A stretch of DNA of 39,365 nucleotides. Source: a virus. The notes beneath the pieces were generated by a model, which worked only from the letters and a program-made list of their open reading frames with translations, did no database searches and had not been told where the DNA came from. A program made the position numbers and the translations under genes. How positions within the stretch are numbered: the first letter of the stretch is position 1; every line of letters begins with the position of its first letter. This document shows positions 1-8,484 of this stretch, one piece after another. Where the stretch lies: positions 1 to 39,365 of the IMG/VR virus record IMGVR_UViG_3300009509_000053; one strand, 5' to 3'.

Positions 1-210
1 CACCTCCTCCCGGACCCGGAGGACCACCTGGTCCCGCATCGTCCGCGGCGCGGCCACCGGTGGCATCCCGTGGTTCACCGCCCAGGACTTCGCGGCGGCG
101 GCGCTCCGGAACTTGTCCAGGGCGAACTCGAGGGACTGGACCTGATCCAGATCCAGGTTCAGCGGGAGGAGGAGGTCCGTCCCGCGCTTCACGTTCTCCG
201 CGTTCTTCAT
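1..210 (-). CDS. Partial head-operon protein, unknown
   Basis: The first 70 codons of a gene that runs out of the left edge. It starts at ATG 210, ten bases after the stop of the Mu F-like gene, with AGGAG/GAACAGG-type sequence upstream. The N-terminus contains a stretch (FRSAAAAKSWAVNHGMPP, about residues 34-51) that resembles the pattern 'F...AkaWa..HG' found in N-terminal parts of XkdF-like and related phage assembly proteins, usually encoded between the F-like protein and the capsid. That resemblance is from memory and weak. Position fits a prohead protease, scaffold or capsid-region gene. Function is not established. Confidence 0.6.
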   Translation of the reverse strand, partial: MKNAENVKRGTDLLLPLNLDLDQVQSLEFALDKFRSAAAAKSWAVNHGMPPVAAPRTMRDQVVLRVREEV

Positions 211-219
211 CCTGTTCTC

Positions 220-1242
220 CTAGACCGGGACCACCACGGTCCGACAGTTTGCGTGGTAGGGCGGGAGGGCCAGTCCAGCGGCCTCCAGTCCACCCTCCCG
301 GGAGGCGGCCTGACGGACCTCCTCCGGGGTCTTCCATCCCACCGCGTCCTTCACCGCGTCCGGGGTCTCCGCCTCCGTCACGGCGAGGATAGACGCCTCC
401 CCGTCCTGGACGCGGAACTCCCGCCCGTGCATCTCCCGGCAGACCTCCGTCGTCCGGGCGTCCATCACCGCGTCGATCCGGTAGGTGGTGAACCCCGCGT
501 CCCGGATCCCGCTCAGGGCTCCCCAGGCGGAGGCCCGGTTCCGGACCGTGGAGGACAGCATCCGGAAGTATTCGGAGGTGGACCCGCGGAAGGTCCCCGG
601 GACCCGCGCGGCGGGAACCGTCCCCTGGATCACCCCCCGCATGATCCGGCCCACCTGGTCCCGGCCCAGACCCATCGTCAGGGCCTCCCGGGTCACCGTG
701 GCCAGGATCGTCCGCGAGAGGTGGTTCGACCAGAAGTCCCCGATCCACCACAGTTGCTGTTGTCCCAGGGCGGAGATCGCGTTCCGGTCCGCCTGGTCGA
801 AGGTCCCGGTGATCGTCACCCCGGGCCGACCCGGGCCCGCCGGACCTCCGCCCGGGCGGGCCACCCGCTCCCGGATCCCGCCCCGCGCCAGGAGACCCAG
901 GGCCACCGTCGCGCCGGTCAGGATCGCCAGGGTCCGCCCCGTGTCCCGCTCCCGCATCCTGGCGTCCACCCCGTCCAGGGCCACCGCGACCTCGTCAGGG
1001 GTCAGGCCCTCCGCGGCCAGGGTGGCCACCTCCGCGTCCACCGCCGGGTCCAGGTCCCCGCGGTAGTCGTCGTCCAGCTCCTCCGCCAGGCGGCGCTCCA
1101 GGGCGGTCTCCCGCTCCCCCTGTTTCACCAGCTCCCGCCCGGTGGCCTCCGCCACGGCGTCCGCCAGGGCCAGGAGGTCCGCGTCGGACAGACCCTTCAG
1201 GGCCTCCTGGGTCGCGACGCGGGCGAGGGCGTTCAGGTCCAT
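220..1242 (-). CDS. Mu gpF / SPP1 gp7-like minor head (head morphogenesis) protein
   Basis: A 340-residue protein placed directly after the portal gene, the usual order portal then minor head protein. The C-terminal third has the family signature: DARTTEVCREMHGREF (261-276) followed by PPYHANCRT (327-335), with the Asp, Cys and His residues that are typical of the phage Mu F-like/SPP1 gp7 domain. The N-terminal 120 residues are helical and acidic, and residues 103-119 are hydrophobic. In related phages a few copies associate with the portal and are needed for correct head assembly or DNA ejection. It starts at ATG 1242, just past the portal stop, so the two are translated together. Family call is firm; exact role is inferred. 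Confidence 0.9.
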   Translation of the reverse strand: MDLNALARVATQEALKGLSDADLLALADAVAEATGRELVKQGERETALERRLAEELDDDYRGDLDPAVDAEVATLAAEGLTPDEVAVALDGVDARMRERDTGRTLAILTGATVALGLLARGGIRERVARPGGGPAGPGRPGVTITGTFDQADRNAISALGQQQLWWIGDFWSNHLSRTILATVTREALTMGLGRDQVGRIMRGVIQGTVPAARVPGTFRGSTSEYFRMLSSTVRNRASAWGALSGIRDAGFTTYRIDAVMDARTTEVCREMHGREFRVQDGEASILAVTEAETPDAVKDAVGWKTPEEVRQAASREGGLEAAGLALPPYHANCRTVVVPV

Positions 1243-1246
1243 CCGT

Positions 1247-3349
1247 TCACTCCTCGAAGCTGGGCGGGAGCCAGCCCCCGAACCGTTCCGCCACCTCCGC
1301 CCGGATCAGCTCCGCCAGGGCGTCCGTCGCGGCGTCCTCCTCCGATCGCTCCACGTCGTCCTCCTGAACGTCCGGGAAGGAGGGCTCCGCGGTCCGGTCC
1401 CGCTCCGGTCCGGCGACCTGGAGCCCGGCGCGGCCCTGGGAGGTGGGCTCCCCTCCGCCGGCGGCGGCGGAGGCGGAGTTGCTCTTCATGACCTGGGCCA
1501 GGGTGAGGGAGAAGGGTTGATCCGGCGGTACGAGGTCCGGATCCACGTCCCCCAGGTCCTCGTTCACCACCCGTCCGATCAGCTTCCGGGCGATCCGCGG
1601 GGTCAGGCCCCCGGTCTTCTCCCCCTGGGCCAGGAGGCGGACCATGTCCGCGTTCTCCGTCACGTTCGGGGACAGGGACCGGAACACGGACCAGACCAGG
1701 CGGAGGAACCGGATCAAAACGTCCTTCGTGAAGAACCGGTCCATCCGAGCGCGCTCCGGTGCGAAGACCTGTTCGTCGGCCAGCTTCCGGCTTGCCTCGA
1801 TGGTCTTCCCGGTGAAGTCCTCGCTCTTGCCCACGAAGATGGGTGGGAACCGCCAGGCCCTCCGGACGGACTCGTCGTTCCCCGCCTTGTAGTTCACGAA
1901 CAGGGCGTCGCTGTGCTGCTCCCGGGTTAGGGGGGTGATCTCGATCTTCACCGTCCCCGGGTCCCGCATCCCCTCCATCACCGGTTCCGCCTCCAGGAGG
2001 AGGAACTTCGAATAGTTGTCGTCCCCCTGGATCGCGGCCTCGACGAACTCCTCGATCCGCTCCACGGAGTCGTCGTCCAGCTTCCCGTTCGAGACCGTGA
2101 TGGCCATCGAGGGGACGTTGTTGTTCTTGAACGTGGTGAAGTTGATCTCCTCCGCGGCCCGGCTCCCGAAGATGCAGAACAGGTGACCGATGTAGCGGGG
2201 CAGACCGTAGGGGGACCGCGTGGAGTAGAGGCGTTTGTGACGGACCGGGTTCGCGGTCCAGGCCACCGGCCACCCCGTGGTCCCGGTCCGGATCGCAGTC
2301 CGATCCCCCTCCAGGACCCACCGCGGCATCGAGTCCGTCACCCCGTGGTCCTTCTGGAGGTCCTCCCGCGTGATCACCCGCCCGTCCTTCGACGAGATCA
2401 GGCGCGGGTCCCCCAGCTCCTTGAACCAGACCTTCGTCCCGTTCACGACCTGGACGTAGCGGCGGAACCGCTTGAACCGGGTCACCTCCCGGAGGGTGTA
2501 CGAAACCTGTTCCTGGAGGACCACCTCCTTCCGGATCAGGTGGTCCCGGTCCGCCCGCTCCCGCGGCGCGGCCTCCCCCGCCGGCGCGAGGTCCGGCGCG
2601 TCCTCCAGGGATCCCCCGGAGGGCTCCGGGGCCCCCGGCTCTCCCGGCTCCTCCTCCGGCATCTCCGGGGGAAGCTCCACCAGGCGGACCGACTTCTGGA
2701 TCTGGGGGTCGATGTACTCCGTCAGGTCCTCGTCCATCCGGGAGATGCGGACGGTCCAGGCGGGGAGGTGGTTCAGGGCGTCCAGCTCCGCGGTCCCCGG
2801 GCGCTCGACGAACTCCACGTAAAAGTTCCCCGTCGCCTCCAGGTCCCGGCGGAGCTTGTCCCGGAGTTCCTCCAGGGACTCCCCGTCGTGGGAACAGTTC
2901 TCGAAGAAGTTCTCCGCGTCGGTCTGTTCCTGGACCAGGGTCGCCAGGATCTCCGGCGGCGTGTTCTCGTCCAGCGGAACCCGTGGGTCCAGGCGCCAGC
3001 CGAAGGACTCCACGTTCACCGCCATCGCGTCGATCGCGGGGCCCAGCTCCGTGTTGTTCTCCGGCATCACCGCCAGGGTCAGGAGGTCGAAGGGCGGGGA
3101 GACCACCTTCCCCTCCCGCTCCAGGAGGACGAGCTGGTCGACCTCCCGTTCCTTCACCTCCCCGGAGCTGGCGCCGGAGGCGGTGGGCGCCGGTTCCACG
3201 CCCCCCTGTTTCCGGAGCTTCCGGACGCGGGACAGGCCAAGCACCGTGGCCCGGAGGGCCTGGACGTTCCGGTTCACGATCTCCGCGGCGGCGGGCCGGT
3301 CCGCGTACTCGCGGCGGATCTCTACGGTGGCGGCCTGTTTATCTCCCAC
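1247..3349 (-). CDS. Portal protein (PBSX/SPP1-like)
   Basis: About 700 residues. The portal is the dodecameric ring at the head vertex through which DNA is packaged by terminase. The central part carries the pattern typical of PBSX-type portals: a segment with FKNNNVPSMAITVSNG, then a helix-rich stretch, then RRAWRFPPIFVGKSEDFTG and a C-terminal helical region. The protein is longer than typical 400-550 residue portals: it has an added N-terminal segment and a Pro/Glu-rich insertion (PEEEPGEPGAPEP), probably a disordered loop. I chose GTG 3349 because it has GGGGAG about 8 nt upstream and follows the previous stop (3354) directly; the longer reading frame up to 3418 would overlap the preceding gene. 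Neighbours (terL, F-like protein) support the call. Confidence 0.9.
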   Translation of the reverse strand: MGDKQAATVEIRREYADRPAAAEIVNRNVQALRATVLGLSRVRKLRKQGGVEPAPTASGASSGEVKEREVDQLVLLEREGKVVSPPFDLLTLAVMPENNTELGPAIDAMAVNVESFGWRLDPRVPLDENTPPEILATLVQEQTDAENFFENCSHDGESLEELRDKLRRDLEATGNFYVEFVERPGTAELDALNHLPAWTVRISRMDEDLTEYIDPQIQKSVRLVELPPEMPEEEPGEPGAPEPSGGSLEDAPDLAPAGEAAPRERADRDHLIRKEVVLQEQVSYTLREVTRFKRFRRYVQVVNGTKVWFKELGDPRLISSKDGRVITREDLQKDHGVTDSMPRWVLEGDRTAIRTGTTGWPVAWTANPVRHKRLYSTRSPYGLPRYIGHLFCIFGSRAAEEINFTTFKNNNVPSMAITVSNGKLDDDSVERIEEFVEAAIQGDDNYSKFLLLEAEPVMEGMRDPGTVKIEITPLTREQHSDALFVNYKAGNDESVRRAWRFPPIFVGKSEDFTGKTIEASRKLADEQVFAPERARMDRFFTKDVLIRFLRLVWSVFRSLSPNVTENADMVRLLAQGEKTGGLTPRIARKLIGRVVNEDLGDVDPDLVPPDQPFSLTLAQVMKSNSASAAAGGGEPTSQGRAGLQVAGPERDRTAEPSFPDVQEDDVERSEEDAATDALAELIRAEVAERFGGWLPPSFEE

Positions 3350-3353
3350 GTTG

Positions 3354-3761
3354 TCAGCTCCCCTTGTGCCCGTAGACCGGGATCCCGGCAACCTCGATGC
3401 GGACCGTCGTGGCCCCACCGGCCAGCCCGGTCACGTGGAACCAGACCGACTTCGAGTGGCCCACCCGGACGATCCGCATCTTCGCGGCCCCGCCGGAGAT
3501 CACGATCGTCTGGGCGGTCACCTCGGAGACGAACCCGCCGTTCGGGCTCCCGTCCTTCGCGTCCGACCAGAAGTGGGCCTCCACGTTCGCGGCGGTGGTT
3601 CCCCCCTTCGGGGTCACGATCACCATCAGCTCGTCGAAGTCCGCGCAGTTGATCCCGGCCTCCCGCTTCGTGGGGAGGGCGGCGTCGTTCCCCACCACCT
3701 CCCGGATCAGGCCCAGGTCCGGGGCGTAGGGCACGCGGCCCAGTGGCGTCACGGCGGCCAT
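3354..3761 (-). CDS. Unknown structural protein, beta-rich
   Basis: A 135-residue product between terL and portal. The sequence alternates short hydrophobic and polar stretches with many Thr, Val and Gly residues (for example VRIEVAGIPVYGHKG at the end), suggesting a beta-sandwich fold, and it has no signal peptide or membrane segment. A head decoration, fibre or head-completion role is plausible from position, but I recognise no family. It starts at ATG 3761, right after the preceding gene's stop (3765), and its stop sits 4 nt before the portal GTG, so the set is translationally coupled. Confidence 0.75.
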   Translation of the reverse strand: MAAVTPLGRVPYAPDLGLIREVVGNDAALPTKREAGINCADFDELMVIVTPKGGTTAANVEAHFWSDAKDGSPNGGFVSEVTAQTIVISGGAAKMRIVRVGHSKSVWFHVTGLAGGATTVRIEVAGIPVYGHKGS

Positions 3762-3764
3762 CGC

Positions 3765-4286
3765 TTACCTCCGATCCGACAGCGAGGTCGGGAGGAAGCC
3801 CCACTTGCGCTCGATCGCCTTCGTGACCTCCACCAGCTTCCCCGGCTCCGGGGCGCGCTTCCGGACCGCGCGCTCCACCGCGTCCTCCTCCGGCGCGTTC
3901 ACCGGTACGAAGACCGCGCGGACCTCGAACGGCTCCTCGAAGACGATCTCACCGTCCGCGGACCGGGTGAAGTTCGCTTGGAACGTCCGCCCCGTGTTCC
4001 CGTCCCGGACGATCACGTGGTCCTCGAAGATCCCCTCGAGCCACGCGTCCAGGGATCCGTCCGCCAGGATCACCCGGTTCGTCTGAACGGCGTCCATCAT
4101 CGCCCACACGAAATCCATCAGCTCCTCCCCCTCCCGGAGCTGGAGCTTGTGGACCTCCACGTGGCGACGGCCAGCGTTAGCGGCGCGCCGGAGTCCGGCC
4201 AGCTTCACCACCTGGGCGTTGCTCAGTTTCTCACCGGCCCGGAGCGCCTGTTTGAGCTCAAGGAGATCCTTACCTTCGTTCGCCAT
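3765..4286 (-). CDS. Unknown head-operon protein
   Basis: A 173-residue protein immediately downstream of terL. I chose ATG 4286 because GGAGG lies 5 nt upstream and the ATG overlaps the terL stop region; a longer frame to 4316 would run back into terL. The first 60 residues are helical and basic. The middle (AWLEGIFEDHVIVRDGNTGRTF) resembles the short beta module 'vf.dhVIv...g..y..pY...dgev.fgep.eV' seen in several phage assembly proteins, recalled from memory. The end is acidic then basic. Probably a head assembly factor, but no function can be assigned. Confidence 0.7.
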   Translation of the reverse strand: MANEGKDLLELKQALRAGEKLSNAQVVKLAGLRRAANAGRRHVEVHKLQLREGEELMDFVWAMMDAVQTNRVILADGSLDAWLEGIFEDHVIVRDGNTGRTFQANFTRSADGEIVFEEPFEVRAVFVPVNAPEEDAVERAVRKRAPEPGKLVEVTKAIERKWGFLPTSLSDRR

Positions 4287-4287
4287 C

Positions 4288-5841
4288 TCATCCTCCACTG
4301 GTGGCCAGGCGGACACCCGCCCCGCGTGCGAGGCGGCGAGCCGAGCTGGCGCCGAAGACCCCGACCCGGCGCTTCCTTTTCTTCCGGGCGCGGACCACGC
4401 AACCCAGGGTTACCGCTAGGTCGAGGCTGTCAAAACGGTCGTCGTGCTTCCGCTTCGGGAAGCCGACCAGTTGTTCCTCCAGTTTGTCCGTCCCCGGGTC
4501 GTCCTTCAGGTGGAACACCCGGCCCGCCTCGTAGCGGGCGGCGAGCTTCCAGGCCCGCGTGACCTTGTCCGTCAGGGTGACCACCGGGACGCACCGGTCC
4601 CCGATCTCCTCCCCCAGCTCCCGGTAGACCGAGAACAGGCGGGACTTCTGGAACGCGTTGGCTTCGATTCCGAAGCGGATCGGGTCCCACCGGTCGAAGA
4701 TGTACTGGGCGCGGGAGATCTGGACGTGGTAGGGGAGGCGGCCCGCGAAGTTCTCCAGGACGTAGATGTCCAGGGCCAGCGGGCCCGCGCGGTCGTCCAC
4801 TCCGATCACGGTATCGGAGTATTCGTCGTCCTCCTCCTTCTCCCCGATCGCCAGGTCACAGGCGGACCAGATCTTCAGCTCCATCGAGCGGACCAGCTCC
4901 TCCGCCCGGGCCTCCACGCGGCGGAACATGTCGTCGCGGAAGATGTCCCCGCGCATCCGCGTGGTGCTCTGCTGATACTGCGAGTCGAAGTGGGCGGAGC
5001 CCATCGAGATGCGGAGGGCCTTCAGGTTCTCCGTGGGAAGGAGTTCCTCCGTGATCGACACCCCGTCGATCCCGTCCGCCTCCCCCGTATCCGGGTTCAC
5101 CAGGGCGGGAACCTCGCACACGTTGCCCTTGAACTTCGGGTCGTTCTCCTCCACGTAGGCGTAGACATCCTCGGGGTGGTAGCGCGTCCCCACCAGGTCC
5201 ACCTCCCCGGGGGAACCGTCCCGGCGGACCTGGATCAGGGTGGGGATCAGGGTCTTGTAGAAGAACACCCGGATCCGCTCCCGCTCCCCCTCCGTCCGGG
5301 AGTTCTTCTCGTCCACCAGGTCGTCCGCCTTCACGATGTCGAAGTGTTTCGAGGTCACCGGACCGTCCGCGCCGGCGGCCAGCCATGTCGGCTCCTTCCA
5401 GCGGCGGCGCCGGGTCCGGATCGTGGCGGCGTCCGAGCCCCACTTCTCCCCGCGGAGGTCCCCGAACAGTTCGCAGAACCGCTCCACCTCGAAGCACCCC
5501 TTCACCTCCTCCAGGAGGTCCTTGGCCTGATCCTTCACGCGGGAGCCGATCAGGATCCGGATGTCGGAGTCCAGGAGGGGTTGGAGAACGGAGTCCACCA
5601 CGGTCAGGATCGTGGACTTCCCCGCCCCCCGCGGCGCCAGGTAGAGGCGCCACGGTCCGGGGAGGCGGCGCTTCGCCTCTATCAGGATCAGGTGGAAAGG
5701 GTAGACCTCGTAGCCCAGGATCCGGGCCAGAACGTCCAGGCGACGGTCCTCCAGGACCAGCTTCCGCTGGGCCTCCGATTTCATATCGAGGATTCGGTCC
5801 AGCTCGCGCTGGAGTTCCTCCGCCGTCGGGACCGTGCTCAT
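4288..5841 (-). CDS. terL: Terminase large subunit
   Basis: A 517-residue DNA-packaging motor: an N-terminal ATPase translocates DNA into the prohead and a C-terminal RNase H-like nuclease cuts concatemers. Walker A is APRGAGKST (69-77). Walker B is FDIVKADD (167-174), ending in an acidic pair. The nuclease acidic residues fit D329 (ACDLAIG), E393 (GIEANAFQ) and D471 (HDDRFDSLDLA). The C-terminus is strongly basic (RARKKRKRR). Start ATG 5841 has only a weak ribosome site; a TAGGAT -10 candidate lies at 5851-5856, so the transcript may begin very close to the start. First gene of the leftward head operon, divergent from the candidate small subunit. Confidence 0.96.
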   Translation of the reverse strand: MSTVPTAEELQRELDRILDMKSEAQRKLVLEDRRLDVLARILGYEVYPFHLILIEAKRRLPGPWRLYLAPRGAGKSTILTVVDSVLQPLLDSDIRILIGSRVKDQAKDLLEEVKGCFEVERFCELFGDLRGEKWGSDAATIRTRRRRWKEPTWLAAGADGPVTSKHFDIVKADDLVDEKNSRTEGERERIRVFFYKTLIPTLIQVRRDGSPGEVDLVGTRYHPEDVYAYVEENDPKFKGNVCEVPALVNPDTGEADGIDGVSITEELLPTENLKALRISMGSAHFDSQYQQSTTRMRGDIFRDDMFRRVEARAEELVRSMELKIWSACDLAIGEKEEDDEYSDTVIGVDDRAGPLALDIYVLENFAGRLPYHVQISRAQYIFDRWDPIRFGIEANAFQKSRLFSVYRELGEEIGDRCVPVVTLTDKVTRAWKLAARYEAGRVFHLKDDPGTDKLEEQLVGFPKRKHDDRFDSLDLAVTLGCVVRARKKRKRRVGVFGASSARRLARGAGVRLATSGG

Positions 5842-5923
5842 GCAGGGTGAATCCTACGTCCTGGACCGTAACGGTCCCCACCCACATGAGCGCATTTAAG
5901 GTACTATGTAGACAGGAGGCACA
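5842..5923. promoter_or_regulatory. Divergent promoter region with inverted repeat between terminase genes
   Basis: An 82-bp spacer between two divergent genes. It has a perfect 7-bp inverted repeat with one central base, GGACCGTAACGGTCC (5863-5877), suitable as an operator. Rightward, TACTAT (5902-5907) is a good -10, and AGGAGG lies about 6 nt before ATG 5924. Leftward, TAGGAT (complement of 5851-5856) is a -10 candidate placed so that transcription would start within a few bases of the terL ATG. No clear -35 is seen for either direction. Promoter assignments are inference; the repeat is directly visible. Confidence 0.55.
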
Positions 5924-6829
5924 ATGCCACGACGTGACGACGAAGCGGAGGAGGAGGTCTCCCTCTCGCTGATCGAGCTGGACCGCGCGGGCGCGCGGGC
6001 GCGGACCCGCCGGATAGCCCGGGAGGGCCTCCCGGAGCTTCCCGCGAACGCGGAGGTCTCGGAGCGAAAGAAGGAGGCGGCCCAGTTCCGCGCGGGGCTG
6101 GCGATGATGTGGGACCGGGAGCGGATCCTTCAGGAGACCGGATGGTCCCTCCAGAAGTTCCTGGCGGTGGAACGGTGGTGCAAGGAGGAGGACGAGCGCC
6201 TGGCCCGGGCGCTGGACCCCGCGGCGGTCTGGAGCGAGTACCGCCTGCAACAGCTCCAGGCGGCCCGGGAGCTGGAGGACCTGGCGGAGATCTTCCGGCG
6301 CTCCAAACAGTTCTCCGCCCTGGTGGGGGCGGTGAAGGCCCGCTCGGAGATCCTGGACAAGATCGTGAAGACCGGACAGGACCTCGGCCTGATCAAGCGG
6401 GCGGCCCGGGAGGTGAACATCACCGGGGAGGTGGACTTCACCTCGATGTCCGTCCAGGAGCTTCGCGTCCACCTCCACCGGGAGGTCCGGGGGCTCCAGG
6501 ACCTCCTGACCCCACCGATAGACATCTCCGCCGGCCCCGCGGGGCGCGTCCTGGAACGGGTCCTAGCGCCTCCTGGGGAGCCCGCACCGGAGACCCCTCC
6601 GGAGGGCCAGGGGGAGGTCAAACCGCGCCCAGGGCGGCGGGTGAAGCGCCTGGCGGGGAAGAAACCGCCCGATCCGCCGGCGGCGCTCCGGGAGGCGGTG
6701 GAGGAGGTCCGGGAGGTCCTGGAGGAAGCCAGCGAGGGGATCCAGCGGGAGGTGAAGGTGGCGGTGAACCGGGTCCGCGCGAGGCGGAAGGGGGGCGGGA
6801 CTAGAGGGGGCGCTCCCAGCGGGTCTTAG
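5924..6829 (+). CDS. Candidate terminase small subunit
   Basis: A 301-residue, highly charged, helical protein. Residues 58-150 contain an HTH-like stretch (RERILQETGWSLQKFLAVERWC) followed by a long helix with AVKARSEILDKIVKTGQDLG, a pattern I associate with terminase small subunits and related phage DNA-binding proteins. The C-terminal 100 residues are Pro/Lys/Arg/Glu rich and probably disordered plus coiled coil. In phages the small subunit recognises the packaging site and usually sits beside terL; here it is beside it but on the opposite strand, which is unusual. AGGAGG precedes ATG 5924. Its last 29 bases overlap the convergent XF1762-type gene. Function is inferred from context. Confidence 0.6.
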   Translation: MPRRDDEAEEEVSLSLIELDRAGARARTRRIAREGLPELPANAEVSERKKEAAQFRAGLAMMWDRERILQETGWSLQKFLAVERWCKEEDERLARALDPAAVWSEYRLQQLQAARELEDLAEIFRRSKQFSALVGAVKARSEILDKIVKTGQDLGLIKRAAREVNITGEVDFTSMSVQELRVHLHREVRGLQDLLTPPIDISAGPAGRVLERVLAPPGEPAPETPPEGQGEVKPRPGRRVKRLAGKKPPDPPAALREAVEEVREVLEEASEGIQREVKVAVNRVRARRKGGGTRGGAPSGS

Positions 6830-7661
6830 CGCCCGTGGGGGCCTTCACCGTCCGGGCGCGTCCGGACCGGTTCCAGCCCTCCCGGCGGGCTTCAGTCTTA
6901 GCAACGGCGGTGAACCCCGCGGCCTTCAGGGAGGCCCCGTCCTCCTCCGCCAGGGTGTAGGTGATCAGCTTCCGGAACCCCAGGCGGCGGGCGTGGCGGG
7001 CGGCGGCCCCGTAGAGCTGGGAGGCGACGTTCCGGCGGAGGGCGGTCTCCCCCCAGGTACAGCAACGGGTCACCTCCAGGGTCCCCGGTTCCTTCTGGGC
7101 CAGGATCCGGGAGACCGGGCGGCCCACCGTGATCACGCCCACCCGGGAGAACCCGTTCCAGACCGCGATCCCGAACTTCCAGCCCTGGGGGCGTGGGTGG
7201 TGGCGGTGGTGGCGGTCCACCTCCACGAAAACCTCCTCCTGCCACCCCTTCACCCCGGCGCCGGGGTCCTGGACCCAGGGACGACAGCGAACCACGGAGT
7301 CCCCGCGGTCACCCTCCAGGACCACCTCCCGGACCTCCCGGCCCAGGAGGTCCGTCAGGGCGCCCTCCAGGGGGCGGCCGAAGACCGCCTCCCACCCCTC
7401 CAGCCCCACCGCGTCCCGGGCGGCCTGGCAACAGGGGATCCAGTCCAGGTACGACCCGCCGATCACGTCCAGGAGGTCCTCCGCGTCCTCCCCGCAGAAC
7501 GGACAGGGGAGGGCGGCCTCCAGGCCCAGCTCCTCCAGGCCCGCGTCCTCATACTCCACCCCGGGAACCGGCCCCACCCGCTCCACCTCCGGCGCCAGCT
7601 CCGGCTCCGGCTCCACCGGCTCCGGCCTCCCCAGGTTCAGCTTCAGCTTTAGCTGTTTCAC
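6801..7661 (-). CDS. XF1762-type GNAT-like protein with N-terminal zinc site
   Basis: 286 residues. The C-terminal half (about 150-286) has the pattern I recall for the XF1762/Mom-like GNAT group: FGIAVWNGFSRVGVITVGRPV, LEVTRCCTWG, a helix with LYGAAARHARRLGFRKLITYTL, DGASLKAAGF, then KAPTGAKTRWERP. The N-terminal part has CPFC (53-56) and CC (77-78), a likely zinc site. The best-known relative, Mom of phage Mu, modifies adenine in DNA to evade restriction; whether this protein acts on DNA is unknown. I start it at GTG 7661, with GGAGG 6 nt upstream; the frame stays open further up but only inside the previous gene. It lies next to a PP-loop enzyme, suggesting a joint modification role (inference). 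Confidence 0.75.
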   Translation of the reverse strand: MKQLKLKLNLGRPEPVEPEPELAPEVERVGPVPGVEYEDAGLEELGLEAALPCPFCGEDAEDLLDVIGGSYLDWIPCCQAARDAVGLEGWEAVFGRPLEGALTDLLGREVREVVLEGDRGDSVVRCRPWVQDPGAGVKGWQEEVFVEVDRHHRHHPRPQGWKFGIAVWNGFSRVGVITVGRPVSRILAQKEPGTLEVTRCCTWGETALRRNVASQLYGAAARHARRLGFRKLITYTLAEEDGASLKAAGFTAVAKTEARREGWNRSGRARTVKAPTGAKTRWERPL

Positions 7662-7674
7662 GGCGTCCTCCAGT

Positions 7675-8484
7675 CTAGCAACACCAGGTGTCCACGTCCT
7701 GAACCTCCCCGGCCTCCCCGCGCTCCACCGCCTCCCGGACCTCCGCCAGGGTGAGGTCCTGGCGGAACCGGTGGTCGATCCGCGCCTCCAGCTCCACCAC
7801 CTGGTCCAGGAGGTCCCGGTTATAGGACCCGGCCAGGACCAGGGCGGCCCGCGGGGCGAAGATACAGAAAACACAGGACAGGCGCGGCATCCCCAGGTCA
7901 TACGCGCGGTGGTGGGGGACCCCGGACTTCCGGATCCGGTCCCAGACCTCCGCCACCGTCCAGTCCTGGACCGGGAGCCAGTCCCAGACCTCCCGGGTCC
8001 CGGACTTAGTGGAGGCGCGGGCGTTCCGCTTCAGGGCGGCCTTCTTAGCCCGGGAGGGGGACTCCTCCGCCCGGAGACCCAGACAGTTCAGGAGGCGGAA
8101 GGTCCCGCGGTTCCCGGCGGCGGTCCACTCCCGGTGCATAGCGGTGATCACCTTCCCCACCTGGTCCCGCTTCTGATCTGAGGTACAGTAGCGGGTGGAG
8201 TGGCCCGGCCACATCCGGCGGGCCTCCACCTGGTCCAGGAGGTCCCCCTTCTCCCGCTTCACCTTCCGGAAGGGGACCCCGTAGTGGCGGGCCTGAAGCT
8301 CCGCCAGCTCCCCGGTCCCCGCCCACTCCATCCGGCCCAGGTCCGCGTGAACCACCACCACGCGGTCCAGAACCCCCGCCTCCCGCGCCAGCTCCACCAC
8401 CAGGTCCAGCATAGCCTGGGAGTCCTTCCCCGCGGAGGAGTTCACCAGGATCACGTCCCACTGGGTGAGGTCCGGGCGGTCCAT
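7675..8484 (-). CDS. PAPS reductase-family PP-loop enzyme
   Basis: A 269-residue protein of the phosphoadenosine phosphosulfate reductase/DndC-like superfamily, which activates substrates by adenylation and often moves sulfur. The PP-loop is NSSAGKDSQ (15-23). VVVVHADLG (42-50) and LGLRAEES (135-142) are further family motifs. Cysteines C100 (RYCTSDQKRD), C204 and C207 (CVFC) could hold an iron-sulfur cluster, as in plant-type APS reductase and DndC; the C-terminus ends in CC. In phages such proteins are common but mostly uncharacterised; sulfur assimilation, tRNA thiolation and DNA modification are all possible. ATG 8484 overlaps the stop of the preceding gene (ATGA). Confidence 0.85.
   Translation of the reverse strand: MDRPDLTQWDVILVNSSAGKDSQAMLDLVVELAREAGVLDRVVVVHADLGRMEWAGTGELAELQARHYGVPFRKVKREKGDLLDQVEARRMWPGHSTRYCTSDQKRDQVGKVITAMHREWTAAGNRGTFRLLNCLGLRAEESPSRAKKAALKRNARASTKSGTREVWDWLPVQDWTVAEVWDRIRKSGVPHHRAYDLGMPRLSCVFCIFAPRAALVLAGSYNRDLLDQVVELEARIDHRFRQDLTLAEVREAVERGEAGEVQDVDTWCC

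Noticed and set aside
70-1491. Long plus-strand ORF of 473 residues opposite the Mu F-like gene
   Set aside because: Low-complexity Arg/Pro/Gly sequence typical of an antisense frame in very GC-rich DNA; the minus-strand gene has family motifs.
4856-6478. 540-residue minus-strand ORF spanning terL and the opposite gene
   Set aside because: Antisense to the small-subunit candidate and out of frame with terL; Gly/Pro/Arg rich without motifs.
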